Assembly: GCA_028290805.1 (NCBI GenBank)
Contig: JAQGJA010000144.1
Span: forward strand, 1-6,424
DNA length: 6,424 bases
Reading direction: 5' to 3'
Source: Alphaproteobacteria bacterium
Lineage (GTDB): Bacteria > Pseudomonadota > Alphaproteobacteria > Micavibrionales > SZUA-601
Within the stretch, counting starts at the first letter, position 1. Every line of letters begins with the position of its first letter. Positions 1 through 6,303 of the stretch are shown here, one piece after another. The notes beneath the pieces were generated by a model. It was given only the letters and a program-made list of their open reading frames with translations, had not been told where the DNA came from and did no database searches. The position numbers and the translations under genes were made by a program.

Positions 1-1
1 C

Positions 2-547
2 CGTTACGACGCCATCTGTGGCAGTTTATTCAATATTCCGCGTGCAGGGAAAATAGATTATACCATACCGTTTATTTATATGCCTGCTTATGGTTATGTG
101 CGCCCGGAGGAAAAGCGTTTTGACAATAATCTGACGGCCATTAACGATCCGGCTGTCACTATTGCCATGCTGGACGGCGAAGGGTCGACCACGATTGCGC
201 GCCGTTTATATCCAAAAGCAAAGGAATATGCTTTGCCGCAAATGGCGGAGATTTCCCAGATGCTGCTGGCGGTGGCAGGTAAAAAAGCCGATGTAGCCTT
301 TGCCATGCCGTCCGTATTTGACAGGTTTGATAAAAATAATCGCAACATGCTTAAGCAGATACCTTCAGAGCAACCTTTTTATGTTTTTTCTCTTTCCTTC
401 GGTATCCGCCCCGGCGAGCAGCAGTTGAAGAACATGCTGGATATTGTTATCAAACAATTGGTCGTCAGCGGCGAGATGGACCGGATTATTGATAAGTACG
501 AAGAAAAGCCGGGCACATTCCTGCGTGTTTCCAAGCCTTACAAGTAA
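2..547 (+). CDS. Periplasmic solute-binding protein, SBP_bac_3 type (3' part only)
   Basis: The reading frame is open from the left edge (first full codon at base 2) to a TAA at 545-547, giving 181 visible residues. The ATG at 80 is internal: the 26 codons before it read as the same protein, beginning RYDAICGSLFNIPRAGKIDY. That stretch resembles the family segment in which a 'D..CG....T..R...DFS.PF' pattern precedes the hinge of amino-acid-type periplasmic binding proteins. Later segments also fit the second lobe: a start-of-lobe 'TIAMLDGEGSTTIARRLYP', an aromatic 'PFYVFSLSFGIRPGEQQL', and a C-terminal helix 'EMDRIIDKYE'. Family members bind small polar solutes for an ABC importer, but some are orphan or sensory, and no permease or ATPase gene is visible here. 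The substrate cannot be told. The signal peptide and lobe 1 lie outside the window. By eye the gene is more AT-rich (about 46-50% GC in sampled stretches) than its neighbours. The family call is fairly sure, the role is not. Confidence 0.75.
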   Translation, partial: RYDAICGSLFNIPRAGKIDYTIPFIYMPAYGYVRPEEKRFDNNLTAINDPAVTIAMLDGEGSTTIARRLYPKAKEYALPQMAEISQMLLAVAGKKADVAFAMPSVFDRFDKNNRNMLKQIPSEQPFYVFSLSFGIRPGEQQLKNMLDIVIKQLVVSGEMDRIIDKYEEKPGTFLRVSKPYK

Positions 548-568
548 CATGTAACACTCCGTCACAAA

Positions 569-588
569 GCGTTAATTGTGGTTAATGC
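569..588. promoter_or_regulatory. Imperfect dyad upstream of lpxC, possible operator
   Basis: GCGTTAA (569-575) faces TTAATGC (582-588) across a 6-base centre, TTGTGG. The arms match at six of seven positions plus one G.T pair. The two TTAA cores lie 10 bases apart, about one helical turn, and the centre coincides with the possible -35 hexamer. This is the arrangement expected of a repressor or activator site, but no regulator can be named. It resembles the alphaproteobacterial CtrA box (TTAA-N7-TTAA) except that the spacing is N6. It could be chance in a short AT-rich gap. Confidence 0.3.
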
Positions 589-603
589 GCCAAAGGGTAT
601 AGT
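576..603 (+). promoter_or_regulatory. Weak sigma-70-like promoter for lpxC
   Basis: TTGTGG (576-581) and TATAGT (598-603) are separated by 16 bases. The -10 element matches TATAAT at five of six positions, while the -35 element matches only the TTG of TTGACA. Transcription would begin at about 610, at or next to the lpxC start codon, giving a leaderless or nearly leaderless message. lpxC could instead be co-transcribed from the solute-binding-protein gene, since only 62 bases separate them and I see no terminator in the gap. This is a prediction from motif fit only. Confidence 0.3.
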
Positions 604-609
604 AACCCT
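592..609 (+). promoter_or_regulatory. Weak ribosome binding site within a mini-hairpin before lpxC
   Basis: The only purine-rich stretch before the lpxC ATG is AAAGGG (592-597), 12 bases upstream, which is far for a Shine-Dalgarno site. Its GGG lies in the left arm of a short perfect inverted repeat, AGGGT (594-598) and ACCCT (605-609), with loop ATAGTA, and the right arm touches the ATG. In a message that starts upstream, this 5-bp stem could partly mask initiation. It is short enough to be chance. Confidence 0.25.
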
Positions 610-1458
610 ATGACACAGATTACTTTAAAGACATCCGTTACCGCCCAAGGGGTTGGCCTGCATACCGGCCGCAAGGTTACCCTGACCCTGAACCCGGCGC
701 CCGTCAATCATGGCGTGGTTTTCCAGCGTCTGGACCTGGAAAGACAGCCGAAAATCCCCGCGCTTTGGGATAAGGTGACCGATACGAAACTTTGCACCCT
801 GATCAGCAACGAAAACGGCGCTTCGGTCGGCACGATCGAACATCTGATGGCCGCCTTGCGCGCGGCCAATGTCGATAACGTACTGGTCACCCTGGATGGG
901 CCGGAGGTGCCGATCATGGATGGCAGCGCGGAGCCCTTTCATTTCCTGATCACCTGCGCCGGCCTGAAAACCCAGCAGGCGGCCAAAAAACGCCTGCATG
1001 TGCAAAAAACCATCCGCGTGCAGGAAGGCGATAAATGGGCGGAATTCACGCCGTCGAATATCGCCAGCTTTGATTTCGAGGTCGATTTCGATCACCCCTC
1101 CATCGGCCAGCAACAACGTAACTTGACCCTTCTGAACGGCAATTTCCCAAGCCAGATTTCCCGTGCCCGCACATTTGGTTTCGCACATGAAGTCGAATAT
1201 CTGCGCTCGGTCGGCCTGGCCCAGGGCGGCTCGCTGGATAATGCCATCGTGCTGGACCGCGAAAAAATCCTCAATGAATCGGGCCTGCGTTTCCCCGATG
1301 AATTCGTCCGCCATAAAATTCTGGATGCGGTCGGTGACCTCTATCTGGCGGGATTGCCGATCATGGGACACTATACCGGCCATAAAGCGGGCCATGCGCT
1401 GAACAACCAATTACTGCACGCGCTGTTCGCCGATCCATCGTCCTATGTGATTGCCTGA
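610..1458 (+). CDS. lpxC: UDP-3-O-acyl-N-acetylglucosamine deacetylase LpxC
   Basis: LpxC removes the acetyl group from UDP-3-O-acyl-GlcNAc in the cytoplasm, the committed step of lipid A synthesis, using a zinc-bound water. The 282-residue protein carries the family motifs in order: GVGLHTG (14-20), TIEHL with catalytic E77 and zinc ligand H78, PIMDGS (101-106), SRARTFGF (184-191), and EFVRHKILDAVGDL (231-244). The last holds zinc ligands H235 and D239 plus K236 and D243. GHALNN then supplies H262 as general acid. By comparison with E. coli LpxC (recalled from memory) these equal E78, H79, H238, D242, K239, D246 and H265. The start is well fixed: an in-frame TAA lies at 583-585, no start codon lies between it and 610, and the next Met is residue 80. 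The protein ends about 20 residues after H262, against about 40 in E. coli, so the C-terminal tail targeted by FtsH in E. coli is missing or different. The usual alphaproteobacterial upstream neighbour, ftsZ, is not next to it. Confidence 0.97.
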   Translation: MTQITLKTSVTAQGVGLHTGRKVTLTLNPAPVNHGVVFQRLDLERQPKIPALWDKVTDTKLCTLISNENGASVGTIEHLMAALRAANVDNVLVTLDGPEVPIMDGSAEPFHFLITCAGLKTQQAAKKRLHVQKTIRVQEGDKWAEFTPSNIASFDFEVDFDHPSIGQQQRNLTLLNGNFPSQISRARTFGFAHEVEYLRSVGLAQGGSLDNAIVLDREKILNESGLRFPDEFVRHKILDAVGDLYLAGLPIMGHYTGHKAGHALNNQLLHALFADPSSYVIA

Positions 1459-1462
1459 ACGG

Positions 1463-1498
1463 ACGCTTTTATAATCCCTTTCCGCTAAATAAAAGCGT
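1463..1498 (+). terminator. Stem-loop just after lpxC, weak terminator candidate
   Basis: ACGCTTTTAT (1463-1472) and ATAAAAGCGT (1489-1498) form a perfect 10-bp stem around a 16-base loop, starting 5 bases after the lpxC stop codon. The stem is AT-rich and no T run follows it, so it is not a classical intrinsic terminator. It may protect the 3' end of the lpxC message or be a partial terminator. The inverted repeat itself is certain, the function is not. Confidence 0.35.
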
Positions 1499-1517
1499 TA
1501 TAGCAAGAATAAAAAGA

Positions 1518-1605
1518 TAACCACAGAGGCACGAGGGATCACGGAGGGCCACGGAGAAGAAAAAACCTCTGTGATTCCTCAGTGATCTCTGTGCCTCTGT
1601 GGTTA
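1518..1605. repeat. Long imperfect palindrome of CACAGAG/CTCTGTG units
   Basis: The outer arms are a perfect 15-bp inverted repeat: TAACCACAGAGGCAC (1518-1532) and its complement at 1591-1605. Pairing continues inward with small bulges to about 1556 and 1566, leaving a loop of about 9 A-rich bases, so nearly all 88 bases fold into one hairpin. Each arm is a degenerate tandem array. The left arm has CACAGAG at 1522, CACGAGG at 1530 and CACGGAG at 1540 and 1550. The right arm has CTCTGTG at 1567, CTCAGTG at 1578, and CTCTGTG at 1587 and 1595. It has no coding potential that I can support. I recall similar 'ACCACAGAGGCACAGAG' palindromes scattered between genes in many environmental bacterial genomes, which suggests a REP- or MITE-like element, but that is memory, not a search. 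It separates lpxC from the bamD operon and may act as a processing or stability hairpin on a read-through message. Confidence 0.8.
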
Positions 1606-1625
1606 AAACTTGTTTTCAATGCCTT

Positions 1626-1650
1626 CCCGATGCTTTTTATCGGGCTTAAT
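1626..1650 (+). terminator. Small GC-rich hairpin followed by T-rich DNA, possible terminator
   Basis: CCCGAT (1626-1631) and ATCGGG (1639-1644) form a perfect 6-bp stem with loop GCTTTTT. The DNA after it, CTTAATCTTT, is T-rich but has no unbroken T run. It is the best intrinsic-terminator-like structure between lpxC and bamD, lying 50 bases before the bamD start, although it is short. It could equally be a leader hairpin of the bamD message if the promoter lies further upstream. Confidence 0.3.
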
Positions 1651-1689
1651 CTTTCCGTTCTTTCATGCTATTGTCGCCTCATCTGATTT

Positions 1690-1702
1690 GAGGAATAACA
1701 TG
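1690..1702 (+). promoter_or_regulatory. Ribosome binding site fixing the bamD start
   Basis: GAGG (1690-1693, within TTTGAGGAAT) lies six bases before the ATG at 1700. It is a good Shine-Dalgarno match at near-ideal spacing, and it supports this start over the TTG at 1610 and the ATG at 1619 upstream in the same frame. I found no convincing -35/-10 pair for bamD in the preceding 100 bases. Confidence 0.7.
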
Positions 1703-2530
1703 ACGCGCTTTTTGACCTGCTTGCTTTTCGCCCTGTCTTTGCCTGTGCTCGTGGCGGGCTGTGCCTCCGACAAAAAAGAGCCGGTGGAAAAACCCGTCGA
1801 CCAGCTTTACAGCGAAGCGCGCCGCGCCTTTAACGAAAAAGACTATAAAGAGGCCGCCAATAAATTTGACGAGGTCGAGCGCCAGCACCCGTATTCCGAA
1901 TGGGCGACCCAGGCCAAGATCAACTCGGCCTATGCGTCCTACCAGGCCGATGATTACGACATGGCCGTGGCCACGCTGGATAATTTCATCGAACTGCACC
2001 CCGGCCACCCGGATATCGCCTATGCCTATTACCTGCGCGCCATTTGTTATTACGAACAAATCGTCGATGTCGGCCGCGACCAGGAACAGACCCGCAAGGC
2101 CACCGATGCTTTAGGCGAGGTGATCCGCCGTTTCCCCGACACAGCTTACGCCCGTGATGCCAAGTTCAAGAAAGACCTGACCCTTGACCATCTGGCCGGC
2201 AAGGAGATGGAGATTGGGCGCTTTTACCTCAAGCGCAAATATTACCAGGCCGCGATCAACCGCTTCAAAACCGTAATCGACCAGTACCAGACCACCACCC
2301 ATACGCCCGAGGCCCTGCACCGCCTGGTCGAGGCCTATCTGGCTTTGGGCCTGCCGGATGAGGCCAAGAAAATGGGCGCGATATTGGGCTATAACTATCC
2401 CGGTTCGGAATGGTACCAGGCGAGTTACAGCCTGCTGACCCAGGGCAAAACGATGCAGCTGGACAAGCCGAAACCGGCGAAGACCACAGCAGGGAAACTG
2501 AAGAACAAGATTACGGGTTTATTTGAATAG
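1700..2530 (+). CDS. bamD: Outer membrane assembly lipoprotein BamD
   Basis: BamD (formerly ComL/YfiO) is the essential lipoprotein partner of BamA in the complex that inserts beta-barrel proteins into the outer membrane. It sits on the periplasmic face. The 276-residue product starts with a lipoprotein signal: charged start, hydrophobic run, then lipobox VAGC with Cys21 as the lipidation site. The residue after Cys is Ala, so there is no inner-membrane retention signal of the Asp+2 type. Tetratricopeptide-like helical pairs follow: 'LYSEARRAFNEKDYKEAANKF', 'HPYSEWA' from residue 63, 'YYLRAICYYEQI', 'FPDTAYARDA', the family-typical GKEMEIGRFYLKRKYY from residue 167, 'EALHRLVEAYLALG' from residue 204, and 'NYPGSEWY'. 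The tail is Lys-rich. The frame is open back to a TTG at 1610, but the lipobox spacing and the ribosome binding site point to 1700. recN begins 3 bases after the stop, so the genes are probably co-transcribed. Confidence 0.95.
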   Translation: MTRFLTCLLFALSLPVLVAGCASDKKEPVEKPVDQLYSEARRAFNEKDYKEAANKFDEVERQHPYSEWATQAKINSAYASYQADDYDMAVATLDNFIELHPGHPDIAYAYYLRAICYYEQIVDVGRDQEQTRKATDALGEVIRRFPDTAYARDAKFKKDLTLDHLAGKEMEIGRFYLKRKYYQAAINRFKTVIDQYQTTTHTPEALHRLVEAYLALGLPDEAKKMGAILGYNYPGSEWYQASYSLLTQGKTMQLDKPKPAKTTAGKLKNKITGLFE

Positions 2531-2533
2531 CGC

Positions 2534-4240
2534 ATGCTGACCGATCTGCACATCAAGGACGTGGTGATTATCGAGAATCTGGCGCTGGATTTCCGGCCCG
2601 GTTTCGCGTCCCTGACCGGGGAGACAGGGGCGGGCAAGTCGATTATTCTGGATGCTTTGGGACTAAGTCTGGGCCAGCGTTCAGAGGCCCGCCTGGTCCG
2701 CCAAGGCAGCGAACAGGCCAGCGTGACGGCAACCTTTGATTTAAGCGATAATAAAATAATTAGCCATATCAAAGAATTATTCGACGAATCCGATCTATCT
2801 CTTGAGCTTCCCCTTATCTTGCGCCGCACGCTGACACGGGACGGGCGCAGCAAGGCCTTTATCAACGACCAGCCCGTCAGCATCGGTTTCTTGAAAAATC
2901 TTGGAGAGGAACTGGTCGAAATCCATGGCCAGTTTGAGACCCAGAAACTGCTGGACCCTAAAACCCACCGCCATATCCTGGATGCGTTTGGCGGGCTGGA
3001 CAAAAACCTTCTTGAGGTAAGCGATGCTTGGGGTGCCTGGCAAAAAGCGGCCAAGGCGTTAAAAGAGCTGGAAAAATTGCTGGAACAGGCCCAGCGCGAC
3101 CAGGAATACTGGATCGATGCCGCCAAGGAATTGCGCGATTTGAACCCGGTGGCCGAAGAAGAAGAAAAGCTGGTGACCGAGCGTTCGGTCATGATGCATG
3201 CCGAAAAAATCCTCAAAAACATGGATGACGCCGAGCAAGCCCTGACCGCCAATACCGGCGCGCGCCAGCGGATGCATACCGCGCTCAAGAATTTGGAGCG
3301 GGTCCAGGACAAGATCCCCGACCAGCTGATCCCCATCATCGACGTGCTGAACCGCGCTTTGAACGATATCGACGAGGCCGTGGACGGGCTGGAACGCATC
3401 GCCCATGACATGCAGTTCGACCACCAGTCACAATCTGTCGTCGATGAACGCCTTTTTGCCCTGCGCGCCGCCGCCCGCAAATACGGCGTGGCCGTCACCG
3501 CCCTGCCAGACCTCCTCCAGGAGATCGAGGAAAAGCGGGCTTTGGTCCAGGACCAGTCCGCCCAGCGCAACAAATTGCAGAAACAGGTCGGCGAAGCGCG
3601 GGTTGCCTATATCGAAAAGGCGCAGGCCTTGAGCCAGAAACGCCAGGCCGCCGGGGTCAAATTGTCCAAGGCGGTAATGGCGGAACTGACCCCGCTGAAG
3701 CTGGAAAAAGCCAAATTTACCGTCTCGGTCGAGGCCAAGGCAGAAGACAGCTGGAGCGCTGATGGCATTGACCAGGCGCTGTTTTTGATCAGCACCAATC
3801 CGGGCATGGAGCCGGGTCCCTTGAACAAAATCGCCTCGGGCGGCGAGATGGCGCGCTTCATGCTGGCGCTTAAGGTCGTAACGCAAGAAGCTGAAAATAC
3901 GCCTACTTTGATCTTTGACGAGGTCGATACCGGTGTGGGCGGCGCGGTGGCCGAAGCAGTTGGCCTGCGCCTGCGCCGCCTCGGCGATTCCGCCCAGGTC
4001 CTGGCCATTACCCACTCTCCCCAAGTCGCAGCAAAGGGGCACCATCATCTGCGCATCTCCAAACAGGTGACGAACAAGACCACGCGCACGGCAGTGGAGT
4101 TACTGACGGTCGGAGAACGCACCGAAGAGATCGCCCGTATGTTATCCGGTTCCGTGGTGACCACCGAGGCCAGGGGCGCGGCATTGAATTTGCTTGATAT
4201 TGCACCCGTTGCTAAAAAAGCCAGAACCAAAACCGCATGA
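2534..4240 (+). CDS. recN: DNA repair protein RecN
   Basis: RecN is a cytoplasmic SMC-like ATPase that gathers on double-strand breaks and helps recombination repair. The 568-residue protein (E. coli about 553) has the expected split ABC ATPase. The N-terminal lobe carries Walker A GETGAGKS (29-36, Lys35) followed by 'DALGLSLGQRSEA', then 'RDGRSKAFIND' and 'EIHGQFE', a typical RecN segment. Residues from about 155 to 395 are largely helical and coiled-coil-like, rich in Glu, Lys, Gln and Ala. The C-terminal lobe has signature ASGGEMAR (434-441), Walker B LIFDEVDTGVGG with Asp462 and Glu463, and the switch His494 in AITHSPQVAAKG. The start is fixed by the conserved 'ML..L.I' opening and by the in-frame bamD stop two codons upstream. 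No strong ribosome binding site is visible, so initiation is probably coupled to bamD termination. I see no LexA-type box at the start. An AT-rich patch (2741-2790) encodes residues 70-87 without disturbing the frame. The end overlaps ligA. Confidence 0.96.
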   Translation: MLTDLHIKDVVIIENLALDFRPGFASLTGETGAGKSIILDALGLSLGQRSEARLVRQGSEQASVTATFDLSDNKIISHIKELFDESDLSLELPLILRRTLTRDGRSKAFINDQPVSIGFLKNLGEELVEIHGQFETQKLLDPKTHRHILDAFGGLDKNLLEVSDAWGAWQKAAKALKELEKLLEQAQRDQEYWIDAAKELRDLNPVAEEEEKLVTERSVMMHAEKILKNMDDAEQALTANTGARQRMHTALKNLERVQDKIPDQLIPIIDVLNRALNDIDEAVDGLERIAHDMQFDHQSQSVVDERLFALRAAARKYGVAVTALPDLLQEIEEKRALVQDQSAQRNKLQKQVGEARVAYIEKAQALSQKRQAAGVKLSKAVMAELTPLKLEKAKFTVSVEAKAEDSWSADGIDQALFLISTNPGMEPGPLNKIASGGEMARFMLALKVVTQEAENTPTLIFDEVDTGVGGAVAEAVGLRLRRLGDSAQVLAITHSPQVAAKGHHHLRISKQVTNKTTRTAVELLTVGERTEEIARMLSGSVVTTEARGAALNLLDIAPVAKKARTKTA

Positions 4241-6303
4241 CCAAATCCGAAGCCCGAACAGAGATCGAGCGCCTGACCGCGCTGATTCTGCATCACGACA
4301 AACTCTATTACGAGAATGACGCGCCTGAAATTCAGGATGCCGAATATGACCAGCTGCGCCGCAATTTGGCGGCACTGGAAGAACAGTTTCCGGAACTGCA
4401 GCTGCCTTCAAGCCCCACCTTAAAAGTAAGCGGCAAGGCACAGGAAAAATTTAGTAAATTCGAACATGTTGTACCAATGCTTTCCTTAAGCAACGTGTTT
4501 TCTGCCGAAGAAACCGTCGATTTCCTCCAGCGCATCCGCCGCTTTCTGGGGCTGAAAGACGGGCAGGAAATTGAGATCGTGGCCGAGCCCAAGATCGACG
4601 GGCTGGCCTGCGCCCTGCATTACCGCCACGGCCAATTGCAGATCGCGGCCACGCGCGGCGACGGGCAGACAGGGGAAGATGTTACCGCCAATATCGCTGG
4701 CCTGAAATCCATTCCCAAAAAGCTGAAGGCCCCATTTCCCGCCCTCGTTGAAATCCGCGGCGAGGTTTATATGGACAAGGCCGATTTTGTCAAACTGAAC
4801 CAGGGGCGCGAGGCCGAAGGGGAGTCGATCTTTGCAAACCCACGGAATGCCGCTGCTGGCTCCCTGCGCCAGTTGGATGCCAGCGTAACGGCATCCCGTC
4901 CGCTGAAATTTCTGGCCTATGGTCTGGGGCAACTGGGCGACCCTTTGTCTCAGTGGGCCGACACGCAATGGAAGCTGCGCCAGCAATTCCGCGACTGGGG
5001 ATTTGCCACAAACGAACCCGCCGTCTTGTGCCACGACGAAGCCGGGCTGGAGTCCTATTATCAGGACAGCCTGAAGGCCAGGCACGAAATGGCTTATGAG
5101 ATCGACGGGCTGGTTTACAAGGTCAACCGCTTTGACTGGCAGGAACGATTGGGCTTTGTCGCCCGTGCACCGCGCTGGGCCACGGCGCATAAATTCCCGG
5201 CCGAGCTGGCCCAGACCTTGCTGGAGAAAATCGATATCCAGGTCGGCCGTACCGGCACGCTGACCCCTGTGGCTTATCTGAAACCTGTGGCGGTGGCCGG
5301 GGTGATGGTGTCCCGGGCGACCTTGCATAATGAAGACGAGATCCGGCGCAAGGATGTGCGGGCAGGCGACACGGTCGTGCTGCAGCGGGCAGGCGACGTC
5401 ATCCCGCAAATCCTGCGCTCCATTCCCGAAAAGCGCCCAAAAGACGCGGTGGAATTCGTCTTTCCGGATACCTGTCCCGAATGCGGGTCTTTGGCGATCC
5501 GCCCCGAAGGCGAAGTGGCGCGGCGCTGTACCGGCGGGCTGATCTGCCCGGCCCAGGCGGTGGAAAGGCTGAAGCATTTCGTTTCCCGCGATGCTTTGGA
5601 TATCGAAGGGCTGGGCGATAAAATCCTGCGCGCCTTTTTCGAGCGCGGCTGGGTCAAAAAACCCAGCGATATATTTGCTCTGCACGCTCATGAAGTCGAA
5701 TTGAAAACCATGGAAGGTTGGGGCGATAAATCTGTCTTCAACCTGTTGGCCGCCATTGAAAAGGCCAAAGACATCGCCTTTGAACGTTTTATCTATGGGC
5801 TTGGCATCCGCCAGGTGGGCCAGGCGACCTCGCGCAAGCTGGCGCAGTTTTACGGGGATTATCCGCACTGGAAATCCGCAATGCTGGAGGCGCAAGAGAC
5901 GGACAGCCATGCCGCCCACGACCTGCAAAGCATCGAGGATATCGGCCCGTCAGTGACCAAGGACATCATCAGTTTCTTTGCCGAAGAACATAACCGGGAT
6001 GAAGCGGATATGTTGCACACAATTCTCTCTATCCGCCCTTTCGAAAAAATTGCCACCAATGAAACGGTGTTCACGGGCAAGATCATGGTCTTTACCGGCA
6101 CCATGGAAAAAATGAGCCGTGCCGAAGCCAAAGCCACCGCCGAACGCCTGGGTGCAAAAGTCGCGGGCAGCGTCTCGGCCAAGACCGATTATCTGGTAGC
6201 CGGTGAAGACGCCGGCAGCAAACTGAAGAACGCCAAGGCGCTGGGCGTGACCATTTTAAGCGAAGAGGACTGGTTACGCATGGCGGCGGGAGCGCAAATA
6301 TAA
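4237..6303 (+). CDS. ligA: NAD-dependent DNA ligase LigA
   Basis: LigA seals nicks between Okazaki fragments and after repair, using NAD+ to form an enzyme-AMP intermediate. The 688-residue protein has every domain in order. Domain Ia binds the NMN half of NAD+: HHDKLYYENDAPEIQDAEYD, residues 19-38. The nucleotidyltransferase core follows, with AMP-accepting Lys119 in EPKIDG, 'TRGDGQTGEDVT', 'RGEVYM' with Glu176, and 'NPRNAAAGSLRQ'. The OB fold includes 'HKFPAE', 'QVGRTGTLTPVA' and 'RAGDVIPQI'. The zinc finger is Cys413, 416, 431 and 437 with spacing x2-x14-x5, the same as in E. coli. The helix-hairpin-helix region includes 'DIEGLGDKI' and 'GLGIRQVG'. The BRCT domain covers about 610-688, with 'IMVFTGTM', 'AERLGAKV' and 'SEEDWLRM'. 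The first four bases (ATGA) overlap the recN stop, and the TAA overlaps the next ATG, so translation is likely coupled on both sides. Length is normal for the family (about 670-700) and no key residue is missing. Confidence 0.98.
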   Translation: MTKSEARTEIERLTALILHHDKLYYENDAPEIQDAEYDQLRRNLAALEEQFPELQLPSSPTLKVSGKAQEKFSKFEHVVPMLSLSNVFSAEETVDFLQRIRRFLGLKDGQEIEIVAEPKIDGLACALHYRHGQLQIAATRGDGQTGEDVTANIAGLKSIPKKLKAPFPALVEIRGEVYMDKADFVKLNQGREAEGESIFANPRNAAAGSLRQLDASVTASRPLKFLAYGLGQLGDPLSQWADTQWKLRQQFRDWGFATNEPAVLCHDEAGLESYYQDSLKARHEMAYEIDGLVYKVNRFDWQERLGFVARAPRWATAHKFPAELAQTLLEKIDIQVGRTGTLTPVAYLKPVAVAGVMVSRATLHNEDEIRRKDVRAGDTVVLQRAGDVIPQILRSIPEKRPKDAVEFVFPDTCPECGSLAIRPEGEVARRCTGGLICPAQAVERLKHFVSRDALDIEGLGDKILRAFFERGWVKKPSDIFALHAHEVELKTMEGWGDKSVFNLLAAIEKAKDIAFERFIYGLGIRQVGQATSRKLAQFYGDYPHWKSAMLEAQETDSHAAHDLQSIEDIGPSVTKDIISFFAEEHNRDEADMLHTILSIRPFEKIATNETVFTGKIMVFTGTMEKMSRAEAKATAERLGAKVAGSVSAKTDYLVAGEDAGSKLKNAKALGVTILSEEDWLRMAAGAQI

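Noticed and set aside
80..547. A complete 155-residue protein starting at the ATG at 80
   Set aside because: The frame is open to the left edge and the 26 upstream codons match the binding-protein fold, so the Met at 80 is internal and the gene is truncated by the window.
625..1410. A 261-codon open frame on the - strand inside lpxC
   Set aside because: It is fully covered by lpxC with all catalytic residues intact. The antisense product shows no family resemblance.
1518..1605. A CRISPR array, suggested by regularly spaced CACAGAG units
   Set aside because: The units are only 7 bases, degenerate, 8-11 bases apart, and inverted between the two halves. There are no spacers of normal length and no cas genes.
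1610..1699. A 30-residue N-terminal extension of BamD from the TTG at 1610 or ATG at 1619
   Set aside because: It would put an extra hydrophobic stretch before a complete lipoprotein signal. The ATG at 1700 has a good ribosome binding site and a lipobox Cys at residue 21, the usual distance.
2425..3573. A 382-codon open frame on the - strand across the end of bamD and the first part of recN
   Set aside because: The translation is dominated by Ser and Arg with low-complexity runs, typical of a shadow frame. Two intact conserved genes occupy the + strand.
4486..5928. A 480-codon open frame on the - strand inside ligA
   Set aside because: It lies entirely within the well-supported ligA coding region. 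Its translation is rich in Gln, Phe, Gly and Arg with no recognisable motif, as expected of the complement of GC-biased codons. No ribosome binding site or promoter supports it.
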